A stretch of 64,000 nucleotides of DNA from Streptococcus moroccensis (GTDB lineage Bacteria; Bacillota; Bacilli; Lactobacillales; Streptococcaceae), in contig NZ_JAUSTM010000009.1 of NCBI RefSeq assembly GCF_030812835.1, positions 28,849 through 92,848 on the forward strand. The letters run 5' to 3'. The notes under the pieces were generated by a model. That model saw only the letters and a list, made by a program, of their open reading frames with translations, made no database searches and was not told the origin of the DNA. The position numbers were made by a program, and so were the translations under genes. Shown piece by piece: positions 53,945-63,980 of the stretch; position 1 is the first letter of the stretch; each line of letters starts with the position of its first letter.

Positions 53945-55909
53945 ATGAGCACTGTTTCTAAAATTATCGAATTACCTGAAATTCTAGCCAACCAGATCGC
54001 GGCCGGCGAAGTCATCGAACGGCCAGCCAGTGTGGTCAAGGAGTTGGTCGAAAATGCTATTGATGCGGGGTCCAGTCAGATCACAGTCACGATTGAGGAA
54101 GCTGGTCTCTCCTTGATCAAAATCACGGATAATGGTGAGGGGATGACGGCAGATGATGCTAAGCTCAGTATCCGTCGCCATGCGACCTCTAAAATCAAGT
54201 CACAGGTGGACCTCTTTCGCATCCGGACGCTGGGTTTTAGGGGTGAAGCCCTGCCGTCGATTGCCTCTGTCAGCCAGATGACCATCGAGACGGCGCCTGC
54301 CGGTGAGGGTCAGGGCACCCTTCTGGTTACTAAGGGTGGTAAGATCGAGCAGGAAGAAGCCATCAGTCGTCCCCAGGGGACGACCATTACTGTGGAAAAC
54401 CTCTTTTTCAATACCCCGGCCCGACTCAAGTATGTTAAGAGCCAGCAATCGGAATTATCCCATATTGTGGATGTGATTAACCGTCTCAGCCTGGCCCATC
54501 CTGAAGTGGCCTTTACCCTAATCAATGATGGGAATGAGCTAACCAAAACAGCTGGATCAGGCCAACTTCGCCAAGCGATTGCTGGTGTTTACGGACTGGT
54601 TACTGCTAAAAAGATGGTTGAGATTGCCAAGTCTGACCTCGACTTTGAGGTGTCAGGCTATGTTTCTCTGCCAGAGCTGACGCGGGCCAACCGCAATTAC
54701 ATTACCCTTCTCATCAATGGCCGTTACATCAAAAATTTCCTTTTGAACCGTGCCATCATTGACGGTTATGGTTCTAAGCTCATGGTCGGACGTTTCCCCA
54801 TTGCTGTCATAGACATTCAGATTGACCCTTACTTAGCCGATGTCAATGTCCACCCGACCAAGCAAGAGGTTCGGATTTCTAAGGAGCGGGAGCTAATGAC
54901 CCTCATCACTGAGGCCATTGCTGAGGCGCTTAAGTCTCAGGATTTGATTCCGGATGCCCTTGAAAACCTAGCTAAGTCTGCAACTCGCAACCAGCCAAAA
55001 CCAGAGCAGACGACCCTGCCGCTCAAAGAAACCAATCTCTACTATGATGCTGTCAAGCAGGACTTCTATGTCAAACCTGGTGCTGAAAGTTCTCAAGTCG
55101 CTGAGGAGAGAGCCCCTTTACAAGATCTTGACAGCCCTGACAAGAAGGAGTTGTCACCATCTGAAACACCAACTCCCCGGATTAAGTTTGCGCAGCGGTC
55201 TCAGCTGGATGAGGAGGATTATGACCATCCTGAACTGAGCCGAAAAGATTTGGAAAAGGCCCTTGTCAATTTGGAAAACGAAGAAACCTCGACTTTTCCT
55301 GAATTAGAATACTTTGGCCAGATGCACGGTACCTACCTCTTTGCTCAAGGCAATGGCGGGCTTTATATTATCGACCAGCATGCTGCTCAGGAGCGGGTCA
55401 AGTACGAGTACTATCGGGAAAAAATCGGGGAGGTTGACAGTTCCCAGCAACAGCTCTTAGTGCCTTATATCTTTGAATTTCCAGCTAACGACATGCTTCT
55501 CCTCAAGGAGCGGATGGCAAGTCTCAGAGAGATTGGGGTCCATTTAGAAGAATATGGTACCAATCAATTTATCCTGCGGGAGCACCCGATATGGTTCCAG
55601 GAAGAAGAGATTGAATCAGCGGTTTACGAGATGTGCGACATGCTTCTCTTGACCAAGGAGGTCTCCATCAAGCGCTACCGAGCAGAGCTAGCAATCATGA
55701 TGTCTTGTAAACGCAGCATCAAGGCCAACCACCGTTTGGATGACTATTCAGCGCGTGACCTTTTAAAACAACTGGCCACCTGTGACAATCCCTACAACTG
55801 CCCGCACGGACGACCAGTCCTTGTCAACTTTACCAAGTCCGACATGGAAAAAATGTTCCGCCGGATCCAAGAAAACCATACGAGTTTGAGAGAACTAGGG
55901 AAATATTAG
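53945..55909 (+). CDS. mutL: DNA mismatch repair protein MutL
   Basis: A 654-residue GHKL ATPase and mismatch-repair mediator. The ATPase motifs are [18 protein letters not shown] and [15 protein letters not shown] within the first 110 residues. The C-terminal domain has [12 protein letters not shown], a full match to the DQHA(X)2E(X)4E endonuclease motif, plus CPHGRPV, so it should nick DNA. I start at ATG 53945 (AAAGGAG upstream). The in-frame ATG 54 nt earlier would add a non-conserved leader. Confidence 0.97.
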   Translation: MSTVSKIIELPEILANQIAAGEVIERPASVVKELVENAIDAGSSQITVTIEEAGLSLIKITDNGEGMTADDAKLSIRRHATSKIKSQVDLFRIRTLGFRGEALPSIASVSQMTIETAPAGEGQGTLLVTKGGKIEQEEAISRPQGTTITVENLFFNTPARLKYVKSQQSELSHIVDVINRLSLAHPEVAFTLINDGNELTKTAGSGQLRQAIAGVYGLVTAKKMVEIAKSDLDFEVSGYVSLPELTRANRNYITLLINGRYIKNFLLNRAIIDGYGSKLMVGRFPIAVIDIQIDPYLADVNVHPTKQEVRISKERELMTLITEAIAEALKSQDLIPDALENLAKSATRNQPKPEQTTLPLKETNLYYDAVKQDFYVKPGAESSQVAEERAPLQDLDSPDKKELSPSETPTPRIKFAQRSQLDEEDYDHPELSRKDLEKALVNLENEETSTFPELEYFGQMHGTYLFAQGNGGLYIIDQHAAQERVKYEYYREKIGEVDSSQQQLLVPYIFEFPANDMLLLKERMASLREIGVHLEEYGTNQFILREHPIWFQEEEIESAVYEMCDMLLLTKEVSIKRYRAELAIMMSCKRSIKANHRLDDYSARDLLKQLATCDNPYNCPHGRPVLVNFTKSDMEKMFRRIQENHTSLRELGKY

Positions 55910-55915
55910 GAAGAC

Positions 55916-56232
55916 GAGGGTGGGGCAAAAGTCATGATTTCGAAGAAATTAACTTCCCCTCCCTTTTTCAGTTTTTAGGTTCAGACTGAGAAGGTCTATC
56001 CCCAGACCTTGTCAGTCCCACCTCAGCATAGTTGAGTGGGACTGAAAAATCTGATAAAATCGGTGAATTAGAGGCCACTCAGCAGTGACTCATTGGTGCT
56101 AAAGCACCTAATGGCCTGTGCAGGGGTAACATGAAAACTGGCAAAGCCAGTGAGTGTTACTCCCAAACCCTGCGTCTTGCTTAACTGATGATAAATGATT
56201 AGAAGGCTAGGACTTTTTTCCTAGTCTTTTTG
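55916..56232 (+). repeat. Structured intergenic repeat, copy 3
   Basis: Third copy, closest to copy 2. It keeps the first hairpin, the GGTGC-TAAA-GCACC hairpin, the ACTGGC-AAA-GCCAGT hairpin and the terminal terminator AGGCTAGGA/TCCTAGTCT with T5 (56204-56232). It lies just after mutL and before the convergent XRE regulator. Confidence 0.88.
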
Positions 56233-56251
56233 TGATAAAATGCCCCATTCC

Positions 56252-56683
56252 TTATTTTTCTTCTTTTTTCAGCTGAATCACTTTACGTAAGGCAACAGCA
56301 CTAGCAATCAAAAGAAAAAATCCTATCCAGTCAAGCGGAGTAGCAAGCTGGTACATTTCACCAACCCACCAGTAGGCAAGAAAAGCGAAATTAATAATAT
56401 AGACGATTTCCAAAAGGATAACTAAATGAACTCTTTTTTTGGTATCAGGTGTTTGGAACACCTTATCATCTGGATTAGTGTTCGCGCCCTCTTCTTTTAG
56501 AAGAAAATCCGTTGTAACGTTGAAAATCTGACTGAGTTTGACGATGTGATTTATTTCTGGTTGGCTTTGGCCAGATTCCCACTTGGAAATGCTTTGACGG
56601 GAGAGGTTAAGCCGTTCAGCTAATTGTTCTTGAGACAGGCCGGCCTCTTTTCTGAGGGTAAAAATCTTTTCTGCGAGAGTCAT
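56252..56683 (-). CDS. XRE-family regulator with C-terminal membrane segments
   Basis: A 143-residue protein. An N-terminal Cro/C1-type HTH ([34 protein letters not shown], about 5-38) is followed by a short linker and two hydrophobic segments (about 85-103 and 113-132), so it is probably membrane-tethered. I start at 56683 because AAAGGAG lies 6 nt upstream; an ATG 18 nt earlier overlaps that ribosome site. Convergent with mutL and divergent from ruvA. Target genes unknown. Confidence 0.88.
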   Translation of the reverse strand: MTLAEKIFTLRKEAGLSQEQLAERLNLSRQSISKWESGQSQPEINHIVKLSQIFNVTTDFLLKEEGANTNPDDKVFQTPDTKKRVHLVILLEIVYIINFAFLAYWWVGEMYQLATPLDWIGFFLLIASAVALRKVIQLKKEEK

Positions 56684-56903
56684 GAGCCGCTCCTTTGTCA
56701 TGTATTGTACCCTTATTGTATCATAAGCTAAAATCCTATTCCAGCAAGCATAGTAGACAATTTGTTAACCCCTAGTTGCGTTTTAAGTGGAAAAAATGCT
56801 CTTCAAAATCGACGAACAGAAAAAGGTTTCGGTCTAAGTTATTCTTACTCGTCTTAAAAGCAAGAACCTGTGATATACTAGAACCATTACAAAAGGAGTT
56901 ACC

Positions 56904-57497
56904 ATGTACGATTATATTAAAGGACAATTAACCAAAATCACAGCCAAATACATCGTTGTAGAAGCGGGTGGGCTAGGCTATCTTATCAGTGTTGCCAACC
57001 CTTATGCCTATTCCGGCCAACTCAATCAGGACCTTAAAGTGTATCTGCATCAGGTTATCCGTGAGGATGCCCACAGCCTTTATGGTTTTAAAGATGAGGA
57101 CGAAAAAGCCCTCTTTTTGAATCTGATTTCGGTTTCAGGAATTGGTCCAACCTCAGCCCTGGCTATTATCGCTGCCGATGACAATGCAGGGCTTGTCCGT
57201 GCCATTGATGAGAAAAATATTACCTACTTGACCAAGTTTCCAAAGATTGGTAAGAAAACAGCTCAACAGATGGTCTTGGACCTTGAAGGAAAAATTACTA
57301 GTGTTGGAAGCAAGGAACCAAGTCAACAAGCCCCACTTGCTTCATCAGACAACCATGCTTTGGATGAAGCGATGGAGGCCATGGAGGCCCTCGGCTACAA
57401 AGCCAAAGAACTCAAGAAAATCAAAACCTTCTTTGAAGGCACAAATGATACCGCTGAAAACTACATCAAACAAGCCCTTAAAATGTTGATGAAGTAA
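56904..57497 (+). CDS. ruvA: Holliday junction branch migration protein RuvA
   Basis: A 197-residue RuvA. The N-terminal OB fold is [28 protein letters not shown]. Two HhH motifs follow ([15 protein letters not shown] and [19 protein letters not shown]), and the C-terminal RuvB-binding domain is [20 protein letters not shown]. It tetramerises on four-way junctions and loads RuvB, which is not in this window. AAAGGAG precedes the ATG. Confidence 0.97.
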   Translation: MYDYIKGQLTKITAKYIVVEAGGLGYLISVANPYAYSGQLNQDLKVYLHQVIREDAHSLYGFKDEDEKALFLNLISVSGIGPTSALAIIAADDNAGLVRAIDEKNITYLTKFPKIGKKTAQQMVLDLEGKITSVGSKEPSQQAPLASSDNHALDEAMEAMEALGYKAKELKKIKTFFEGTNDTAENYIKQALKMLMK

Positions 57498-57823
57498 GCT
57501 GTGAGAGCGTTAAAAATCCATTTGAAAATAATCGGTTGCCGCCAGACGACTCGCGTCCTAGAAAACCGCTAATGTTCACAAGGATTTCAGCTCGAACTCA
57601 GTTCAGTAAGAGACAAAGACCCTTAAGCGAACAAAGTGACATTAGGTATTTTGATGCTGAGCGATTTGTTTCTATGAGAAATGGTCTATTTCACGCCGTT
57701 CGTAGCCCGTGTTCTGTTTTAGAGGGTTATCGCGGTATATATTTTCAAGAGAAATCTAGTCTGACTTCTATTCATCAGTCATCTAGTGTTACCCTATTGC
57801 CTATCATCAGTAAAGGAGATTTC
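57498..57823. other. Non-coding gap between ruvA and tag
   Basis: A 326-bp region with no supported gene. The tag reading frame happens to stay open upstream to 57536, but that extension has a biased, non-conserved composition and no ribosome site. Nothing else was recognised. Confidence 0.5.
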
Positions 57824-58384
57824 ATGACCAATCGTTGTTCCTGGGTTAAAGAAAGCAATCCCCTATACATCGCCTACCACGATGAGGAGTGGGGGAAACC
57901 CGTCTACCAAGACCAAGCCTTGTTTGAACTTCTCATGTTAGAAGGGTATCAGGCTGGCCTTTCTTGGGAAACCATTCTTAACAAAAGAGAGGCTTTTCGA
58001 CAGGCCTTTCACCAGTATGAGATTACAAAAGTAGCTGACATGACTGATCAGGAACTGGAGGCCTTGTTGGCCAATCCTGCAATCGTTCGGCATCGTGGCA
58101 AGCTATGGGCGACTCGCGGCAATGCTCAGGCCTTTCTCAAGGTACAGGAAGAGTTTGGGTCGTTTAAAGAGTACTTGTGGGCTTTTGTGGGTGGTGAGCC
58201 TCAGGTCAATAGTGTCCCAGACTCCAAAGCTCTCCCAGCTAAGACAGCCTTGTCCGAGACCATTTCCAGGGATCTCAAAAAACGTGGGTTTAAGTTCACA
58301 GGGCCTGTCGCCATCTACTCTTATTTACAGGCAGCGGGCTTAATCAATGACCACGAAGAGAGCTGTGATTACAAGTACAGATAA
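57824..58384 (+). CDS. tag: DNA-3-methyladenine glycosylase I
   Basis: A 186-residue Tag protein that excises 3-methyladenine in base-excision repair. Family hallmarks are NRCSWVKESNPLYIAYHDEEWG at the N-terminus (zinc Cys and His), LFELLMLEGYQAGLSWETIL, and the C-terminal KKRGFKFTGPVAIYSYLQAAGLINDHEESC with zinc ligands. I start at ATG 57824, which has TAAAGGAG 5 nt upstream. It sits between ruvA and cinA as in other streptococci. Confidence 0.96.
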   Translation: MTNRCSWVKESNPLYIAYHDEEWGKPVYQDQALFELLMLEGYQAGLSWETILNKREAFRQAFHQYEITKVADMTDQELEALLANPAIVRHRGKLWATRGNAQAFLKVQEEFGSFKEYLWAFVGGEPQVNSVPDSKALPAKTALSETISRDLKKRGFKFTGPVAIYSYLQAAGLINDHEESCDYKYR

Positions 58385-58410
58385 ACCAAACCTTATCAAA
58401 AAACCATGTC

Positions 58411-58436
58411 AAAGTAGCCTAATGGCTGTTTTTTTT
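58411..58436 (+). terminator. tag terminator
   Basis: A short stem AGCC-TAAT-GGCT is followed by eight T. Confidence 0.7.
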
Positions 58437-58455
58437 GGTAAAATGATAGGAAAAC

Positions 58456-58463
58456 TACGAATA
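58456..58463 (+). promoter_or_regulatory. cin-box (SigX/ComX promoter element) of cinA-recA
   Basis: TACGAATA is the exact consensus cin-box recognised by RNA polymerase with the competence sigma factor ComX. It ends 16 bp before the cinA start codon. The sigma factor itself is encoded at 63346. Confidence 0.85.
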
Positions 58464-58479
58464 AGAAAGTAGGTCAACT

Positions 58480-59736
58480 ATGAAAGCGGAAGTAATCGCA
58501 GTAGGGACAGAGATTTTGACCGGTCAAATCGTCAATACCAATGCCCAATTTTTATCAGAAAAATTTGCCCAGATCGGGGTCGATGTTTTTTACCATGTGG
58601 CCGTTGGGGACAATGAAGGCCGTCTAATGGCGACCTTGGAAACCGCTAAAAAGCGTAGCGATTTAGTGGTCTTGTGCGGAGGATTGGGTCCCACAGACGA
58701 TGACCTGACCAAGCAAATATTGGCCCAATTTTTAGGCAGAGACCTTGTTTTTGATCCTAAAGCGGTCGCTAAGTTGGATGCTTTTTTTGCGAGCCGACCG
58801 GCTAGTTCTAGGACCCCAAACAACGAACGCCAGGCTCAAATTGTCGAGGGGTCTACCCCGCTTTTTAACCATACGGGACTTGCAGTGGGAGGGCTCATCA
58901 CCCAAGACGGTGTGACCTATGTGGTACTCCCTGGACCGCCGAGTGAGCTCAAACCCATGGTAACTAAGGAATTGTTGCCCTTGTTAGACAGTGAGGGCCA
59001 ACAGCTCTATTCTCGTGTTCTTCGCTTTTTTGGCATTGGCGAAAGCCAGCTAGTGACCATCCTAGCCGATGTGATTGCCCAGCAGACAGACCCGACTTTG
59101 GCTCCCTACGCTAAGACTGGGGAGGTCACACTGCGCTTGTCGACCAAGGCGACTAGTCAAGAAAAAGCCGATGCCAAACTCGACCAACTGGAAGAGACCA
59201 TCTTGTCTCATGGCCAGTTGAGCGATTACCTCTATGGCTATGGGGACGCTAACAGTTTGGAGCGCGTGACCTTTGACCTGCTAAAAACTCAGGGCAAAAC
59301 CCTAACAGCAGCTGAAAGTTTAACGGCTGGACTCTTCCAAGCCACTTTAGCCAATTTTTCAGGGGCTTCTGAGGTCTTTAAAGGCGGCTTTGTTACCTAC
59401 AGTCTGGACCAAAAAGCCCAGATGTTGCAGATTGCTCGCGAGGACCTTGAAAGGCATGGGGTGGTTTCTGAAGCTACGGCCTGTGCCATGGCTGAGCAGG
59501 CCAGAAAGCTGACAGGCAGTGACTACGGCGTATCACTGACAGGTGTTGCTGGTCCAGATAGTCTAGAGGGCCATCCAGTGGGTACCGTGTTTATCGGCTT
59601 ATCCTCTGCTACAGAAACTAAGGCCTATCAGGTTCGAATCGGTGGACGTAGCCGGCAGGATATTCGGCAGATTGCCTGCATGAACGCCTTTAACCTAGTA
59701 CGACAAACTTTGTTAACTAGCGAAAATTTGGTATAA
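58480..59736 (+). CDS. cinA: Competence/damage-inducible protein CinA
   Basis: A 418-residue CinA. The N-terminal molybdopterin-binding-like (COG1058) domain is [25 protein letters not shown] with [13 protein letters not shown]. The C-terminal nicotinamide mononucleotide deamidase-like domain has [28 protein letters not shown] and [19 protein letters not shown]. It is a late competence protein that accompanies RecA. A cin-box precedes it, and recA follows 48 nt later in the same unit. Confidence 0.97.
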   Translation: MKAEVIAVGTEILTGQIVNTNAQFLSEKFAQIGVDVFYHVAVGDNEGRLMATLETAKKRSDLVVLCGGLGPTDDDLTKQILAQFLGRDLVFDPKAVAKLDAFFASRPASSRTPNNERQAQIVEGSTPLFNHTGLAVGGLITQDGVTYVVLPGPPSELKPMVTKELLPLLDSEGQQLYSRVLRFFGIGESQLVTILADVIAQQTDPTLAPYAKTGEVTLRLSTKATSQEKADAKLDQLEETILSHGQLSDYLYGYGDANSLERVTFDLLKTQGKTLTAAESLTAGLFQATLANFSGASEVFKGGFVTYSLDQKAQMLQIAREDLERHGVVSEATACAMAEQARKLTGSDYGVSLTGVAGPDSLEGHPVGTVFIGLSSATETKAYQVRIGGRSRQDIRQIACMNAFNLVRQTLLTSENLV

Positions 59737-59784
59737 TAGAAAGATAGAAGTGTCCCAGAGACATTTAGAAATAGGAGATATATT

Positions 59785-60927
59785 TTGGCAAAAAAACCAG
59801 GAAAAAAATTAGACGAAATCACTAAAAAATTTGGTGACGAACGTAAAAAAGCCCTCGATGATGCTCTAAAAACCATTGAAAAAGACTTTGGTAAAGGAGC
59901 GATCATGCGCCTGGGTGAGCGCGCTGAACAAAAAGTGCAAGTCATGAGCTCAGGATCGCTGGCGCTTGACATCGCCCTCGGCGCAGGTGGTTATCCAAAA
60001 GGTCGTATCGTCGAAATCTACGGACCAGAATCATCTGGTAAGACAACCGTTGCCCTTCATGCCGTTGCCCAGTGTCAAAAAGAAGGCGGTATTGCAGCCT
60101 TTATCGATGCGGAGCACGCTCTTGATCCGCTTTATGCTCAAGCCTTGGGTGTTAACATCGATGAGTTGCTCTTGTCTCAGCCTGATTCAGGGGAGCAAGG
60201 CCTTGAAATTGCAGGGAAGCTGATTGACTCTGGTGCGGTGGACCTCGTAGTTATCGACTCGGTTGCAGCCCTTGTGCCACGTGCCGAAATCGATGGTGAC
60301 ATCGGTGACAGCCACGTTGGTTTGCAGGCGCGTATGATGAGCCAAGCTATGCGCAAACTCGGTGCCTCTATTAATAAAACCAAGACCATCGCTATCTTTA
60401 TCAACCAATTACGTGAAAAAGTCGGCGTCATGTTTGGTAACCCTGAAACCACCCCAGGTGGACGTGCCCTTAAGTTCTATGCTTCTGTTCGTCTTGATGT
60501 TCGTGGAACAACTCAAATCAAGGGAACAGGCGATCAAAAAGACCAAAACGTTGGTAAGGAAACCAAGATTAAGGTCGTGAAAAACAAGGTGGCGCCACCG
60601 TTTAAAGAAGCCTTTGTCGAAATCATGTACGGTGAAGGGATTTCCCAAACCGGTGAGCTTGTGAAAATCGCTAGCGACCTTGACATCATCAAAAAATCTG
60701 GTGCGTGGTTCTCTTATAACGATGAAAAAATCGGGCAAGGGTCTGAAAACGCTAAGAAATTCCTCAAGGAAAATCCAGAAATTTTTGCAGAAATTGACAA
60801 TAAGGTTCGGGTTCACTATGGTCTGATCGAAGGGGATAATCAGCCAGAAACCGCGCCAAATCAAGAAGAATCAGCTCTTGCAGAAGAAGTAACTCTTGAT
60901 CTAGATGCTATCGAAATCGAAGAATAA
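59785..60927 (+). CDS. recA: Recombinase RecA
   Basis: A 380-residue RecA. Walker A GPESSGKT lies at residues 80-87, and Walker B ([16 protein letters not shown]) and loop L2 ([21 protein letters not shown]) follow. The acidic C-terminal tail is typical. The start is TTG ([15 protein letters not shown] in raw translation), with AGGAG upstream. Transcribed with cinA and so inducible by ComX, in addition to any basal promoter. Confidence 0.98.
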   Translation: MAKKPGKKLDEITKKFGDERKKALDDALKTIEKDFGKGAIMRLGERAEQKVQVMSSGSLALDIALGAGGYPKGRIVEIYGPESSGKTTVALHAVAQCQKEGGIAAFIDAEHALDPLYAQALGVNIDELLLSQPDSGEQGLEIAGKLIDSGAVDLVVIDSVAALVPRAEIDGDIGDSHVGLQARMMSQAMRKLGASINKTKTIAIFINQLREKVGVMFGNPETTPGGRALKFYASVRLDVRGTTQIKGTGDQKDQNVGKETKIKVVKNKVAPPFKEAFVEIMYGEGISQTGELVKIASDLDIIKKSGAWFSYNDEKIGQGSENAKKFLKENPEIFAEIDNKVRVHYGLIEGDNQPETAPNQEESALAEEVTLDLDAIEIEE

Positions 60928-61011
60928 TTGAAAATAGGTCTTCCGACGGATGGCAAATTATGATATACTAGGTATAATACTAGTATCATACAGAGCAAAA
61001 GGAGCTACTAC

Positions 61012-61410
61012 ATGATCAAGATTTATACTGTATCAAGTTGCACCAGTTGTAAAAAAGCAAAAACTTGGTTAAACGCTCACCATCTCCCGTATAAAGAGCA
61101 TAACCTTGGTAAAGAATCGATTACAAAAGCTGAAATTTTAGAAATTTTATCAAAAACGGAGAATGGTATCGCTTCGATTGTTTCTTCAAAAAACCGCTAT
61201 GCCAAAGGCTTAGGGGTTGATATCGAAGACCTCAGCGTTAACGAAGTGATTGACATCATCACCGAAAATCCTAGAATTCTAAAAAGTCCTATCCTCATCG
61301 ATACCAAGCGATTGCAAGTGGGATATAAAGAAGACGATATTCGTGCCTTTTTACCGCGCGCTGTGCGTAATGTTGAAAACGCCCAAGCCCGCCTAAGAGC
61401 TGCACTTTAA
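61012..61410 (+). CDS. spx: Transcriptional regulator Spx
   Basis: A 132-residue ArsC-like protein that binds the RNA polymerase alpha subunit and redirects transcription under thiol stress. The redox switch is Cys10-X-X-Cys13 (VSSCTSCKKAK). The C-terminal RNAP-contacting segment is SPILIDTKRLQVGYKEDDIRAFLPR. AAAGGAG precedes the ATG. Streptococci have two spx genes; the location after recA is typical of one of them. Followed by a terminator. Confidence 0.94.
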   Translation: MIKIYTVSSCTSCKKAKTWLNAHHLPYKEHNLGKESITKAEILEILSKTENGIASIVSSKNRYAKGLGVDIEDLSVNEVIDIITENPRILKSPILIDTKRLQVGYKEDDIRAFLPRAVRNVENAQARLRAAL

Positions 61411-61436
61411 GGTGCTTACGATTTAAAAGAATTAAC

Positions 61437-61461
61437 AGAGATCCTTTTGGGTCTCTTTTTT
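61437..61461 (+). terminator. spx terminator
   Basis: Stem AGAGATCC-TTTT-GGGTCTCT with a T6 tail. Confidence 0.88.
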
Positions 61462-61536
61462 AGGCCTCGCTTTCAGACTCTCTTGTCAAAAAATAGGCAA
61501 AATGTTATACTAAGTGAAATAGGATGAGGTGATGAA

Positions 61537-62079
61537 ATGGGCAAAATGAAAGGGATTGTGCTTCTGCTTGTGATGGTCTTGCTTGTTGGATGTAGCACCA
61601 AAAATGAGGCTAAAGAAACGACAACGACTAGCGAGGTGGCTGAAGAACAAGTGGTGAAAACCCAGTCTTTTGAACTTGAAATGGCCAATGGTCAGATTCA
61701 GGAGCAAACAGTTATTTATAAGGGCGAGAAACTTCAAAAAGTTATTTTAAGAAATGAGTTACAACCAACGCCAGAGATCACCGATGCGATCAATGACCTT
61801 GGCTTTGAAGAAACCAAGAAATTACTAGGCGAATCCATGGCTGAAGACCCTGCCTATCAAGAACTAGAACAAATTGAGGGGCTGGCTTATGAACTGCAAA
61901 GCACGGATGACAACCAATTGTTCTTACAGTTTACGCTGGAGGTTCCCAACCTTGATGCAAATGCCTTAGGCCGGTCAGAGATTTTTCAGGGATCGGGCCT
62001 CGCTGATCTGGATCATCTCAAAGCAGAAGAGTATTTAAAACGTCTAGAAGCCTACGGCGCAAAACCAGTAACGCCTTAG
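61537..62079 (+). CDS. DUF1307-like lipoprotein
   Basis: A 180-residue lipoprotein. Signal peptide and lipobox LLVGC place the lipidated residue at Cys19, followed by a Thr/Glu-rich linker. The mature domain (TQSFELEMANGQIQEQTVIYKGEKLQKVILRNEL) resembles the DUF1307/YehR family. A small acidic surface lipoprotein of unknown role. The alternative ATG three codons downstream would not alter the lipobox. Between spx and ireB, with its own upstream AT-rich region. Confidence 0.78.
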   Translation: MGKMKGIVLLLVMVLLVGCSTKNEAKETTTTSEVAEEQVVKTQSFELEMANGQIQEQTVIYKGEKLQKVILRNELQPTPEITDAINDLGFEETKKLLGESMAEDPAYQELEQIEGLAYELQSTDDNQLFLQFTLEVPNLDANALGRSEIFQGSGLADLDHLKAEEYLKRLEAYGAKPVTP

Positions 62080-62184
62080 GAAAAAGAGGCGCAGAAAGCT
62101 GTGAAAATAGTGGCAAATAGTTGTGAAAATCGCCAAAATCAGTTAAAATAAAAGGAAGAGTTGAAGTAGAAAGAAGGTGTAACG

Positions 62185-62451
62185 ATGGGATTTACTGATG
62201 AAACAGTTCGTTTTAATCTTGACGATACAAACAAGAAAGAGATTAGCGAAACCTTGACAACTGTCTATCGTTCCTTGGATGAGAAAGGCTATAACCCGAT
62301 CAATCAAATCGTGGGTTATGTGTTGAGTGGCGATCCGGCCTATGTTCCACGTTACAATGACGCACGGAACCAGATTCGTAAATATGAGCGGGATGAAATC
62401 GTTGAGGAATTGGTTCGCTTCTACCTCAATGGACATGGAATCGATATCTAA
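62185..62451 (+). CDS. ireB: IreB family regulatory phosphoprotein
   Basis: An 88-residue UPF0297/DUF965 protein. [18 protein letters not shown] contains the conserved N-terminal Thr residues that the IreK/PknB-type kinase phosphorylates in enterococci. [26 protein letters not shown] is the core. AAGGTG precedes the ATG. Its stop shares one base with the ruvX start (TAATG). The ireB-ruvX-DUF1292 order is conserved in Firmicutes. Confidence 0.95.
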   Translation: MGFTDETVRFNLDDTNKKEISETLTTVYRSLDEKGYNPINQIVGYVLSGDPAYVPRYNDARNQIRKYERDEIVEELVRFYLNGHGIDI

Positions 62452-62870
62452 TGCGGATTATAGGATTAGATGTTGGCTCAAAGACGGTCGGTGTAGCAGT
62501 CTCTGATCCCTTGGGGTTTACCGCTCAGGGACTTGAAATTATCCCAATCGATGAAGCTAAGGGCGAGTTTGGCCTGGATCGGTTGGCTGAATTGCTGACA
62601 GAGTATCAGGTGACAAAGATTGTCATTGGCTTACCCAAAAATATGAATAACTCTGAAGGACCCCGCGTTGAAGCGTCTAGGGCCTATGGAGATTTAGTAA
62701 CAGAACGGTTTGCTTTACCTGTGGCTTATCAGGATGAACGCTTGACCACCGTAGCCGCTGAACGGATGTTAGTCGAGCAGGCAGATCTTAGCCGAGGCAA
62801 ACGCAAAAAAGTGATTGATAAATTGGCAGCCCAGTTGATTTTGCAAAATTACCTTGATCGCCATTTTTAA
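62451..62870 (+). CDS. ruvX: Holliday junction resolvase-like protein RuvX (YqgF)
   Basis: A 139-residue RNase H-fold protein. [19 protein letters not shown] holds the first catalytic Asp (residue 7). [15 protein letters not shown] and YQDERLTT (Glu) follow, and [17 protein letters not shown] ends the fold with the last Asp. Related to YqgF, implicated in rRNA 5' end maturation and in resolving junctions. Translationally coupled to ireB. Confidence 0.95.
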   Translation: MRIIGLDVGSKTVGVAVSDPLGFTAQGLEIIPIDEAKGEFGLDRLAELLTEYQVTKIVIGLPKNMNNSEGPRVEASRAYGDLVTERFALPVAYQDERLTTVAAERMLVEQADLSRGKRKKVIDKLAAQLILQNYLDRHF

Positions 62871-62898
62871 CCACTACATATCAAAAAAGGAGAACTTT

Positions 62899-63213
62899 AT
62901 GACACATAATCACGATCATGATCATAACCACGAAGAACGCGAATTAATTACACTTGTTGATGAAAATGGCAACGAAACCCTCTTTGAAATCTTGTTGACG
63001 ATTGATGGCCAAGAAGAATTCGGAAAAAACTATGTCCTCTTGATTCCAGCATCTGCTGTTGAAGACGAAGATGGTGAAGTTGAAATTCAAGCCTACTCAT
63101 TTACGGAAAACGAAGATGGAACAGAAGGTGACCTTCAACCAATCCCTGAAGACGCTACGGCTGAATGGGATATGATTGAGGAAGTCTTTAATAGTTTCTT
63201 AGACGAAGAATAA
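62899..63213 (+). CDS. DUF1292 family protein
   Basis: A 104-residue acidic protein. A short His/Asp-rich N-terminus ([15 protein letters not shown]) may bind metal. The DUF1292 core follows ([46 protein letters not shown]). I start at ATG 62899, with AAAGGAG upstream; an in-frame start 45 nt earlier lies inside ruvX. Third gene of the ireB-ruvX unit, closed by a terminator. Function unknown. Confidence 0.93.
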   Translation: MTHNHDHDHNHEERELITLVDENGNETLFEILLTIDGQEEFGKNYVLLIPASAVEDEDGEVEIQAYSFTENEDGTEGDLQPIPEDATAEWDMIEEVFNSFLDEE

Positions 63214-63215
63214 CA

Positions 63216-63251
63216 AAAAAATCTCGAGGACAGGAGTTCTCGAGATTTTTT
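63216..63251 (+). terminator. ireB-ruvX-DUF1292 terminator
   Basis: AAAAATCTCGAG/CTCGAGATTTTTT stem with a 10-nt loop, immediately after the stop codon. It is strong in both directions. Confidence 0.92.
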
Positions 63252-63269
63252 GACCATTTAAGATGGAAA

Positions 63270-63320
63270 ACGAACCGTTTATGAAATTCGTCCCACGGCC
63301 CACTCAAAATCTCTTACAAT
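63270..63320 (+). promoter_or_regulatory. comX promoter region with inverted repeat
   Basis: ACGAA (63270-63274) and TTCGT (63287-63291) form an inverted repeat upstream of a -10-like TACAAT (63315-63320), with no good -35. It may be the binding site of a competence activator such as ComR. The match to a known ComR box is not exact. Confidence 0.4.
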
Positions 63321-63345
63321 ACTCCTAACATTAAAAAAGGAGTAT

Positions 63346-63819
63346 ATGATGGAGTTTAAAGTGATTTATCAAAAGGTGGCCCCAATTGTCCACAGGACCC
63401 GTAAGGATTATTACATTCAACTTTGGGAACAAGAGGACTGGGACCAGGAAGGCATGCTGGTGTTATCCCAGCTTCTAGAAAGCTGTCCTGGAATTGAACA
63501 TAATGATGGGGAATTGTTCCGCTTTTTCAAAACCAAGTTTCGCAATTACGTCCTTGACATGCTGCGCAAACAAGAAAGTGACAAACGCAAACTCAACCGC
63601 CAAAATTATGAAGAAGTCAGTGACGTGGCCCATAAACTCTATGTCCGTGAGATGGCCATGGCTGATCAGATTATCCTAAGGGATATGTTGGCTCAGTATA
63701 GAAAGCAATTAACGCTAGAAAAACAGGACCAATTTGACCGTCTGATGGGAGGAGAGACCTTCCGAGGGAAAAAAGAGATGCTAAGGGACTTGAAGAGCTA
63801 CCTCAAGGACTTTGGCTAA
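63346..63819 (+). CDS. comX: Competence sigma factor ComX/SigX
   Basis: A 157-residue sigma-70-like protein. IQLWEQEDWDQEGMLVLSQLLESCPGIE (about 25-52) is the sigma-2 part. RFFKTKFRNYVLDMLRKQESDKRKLNR (about 65-91) is the region 2-3 stretch typical of streptococcal SigX, and MAMADQIILRDML begins the C-terminal region 4 part. AAAAGGAG precedes tandem ATGs (63346 and 63349), either of which may be used. It directs transcription from cin-boxes such as the one before cinA-recA in this window. Confidence 0.9.
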   Translation: MMEFKVIYQKVAPIVHRTRKDYYIQLWEQEDWDQEGMLVLSQLLESCPGIEHNDGELFRFFKTKFRNYVLDMLRKQESDKRKLNRQNYEEVSDVAHKLYVREMAMADQIILRDMLAQYRKQLTLEKQDQFDRLMGGETFRGKKEMLRDLKSYLKDFG

Positions 63820-63974
63820 GGTTACCTGTTCCTTTCCAAAGTTAAGGCAAAAGAGTAGACTATTCTTTAGGATAAATGGGTTTGTAACAGCTTTCCTTAA
63901 ACTTTCGAAAGTTCTAAAATGGAGTTAGCCACTTTCTAGTTGAGAAAAAAGTATACAAAAACACCTCAGAGAGA

Positions 63975-63980
63975 TATAAT
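63975..63980 (+). promoter_or_regulatory. -10 hexamer at the right edge (possible rrn promoter)
   Basis: TATAAT within GAGATATAATGTAG is followed by non-coding sequence to the window end. In pneumococcus comX copies lie next to rRNA operons, so this may be an rrn promoter. That is inference; the transcript lies outside the window. Confidence 0.35.

Noticed and set aside
57536..57823. 96-codon in-frame upstream extension of tag
   Set aside because: The sequence is not like any DNA glycosylase and has no ribosome site. A good ribosome site lies right before the conserved start at 57824.
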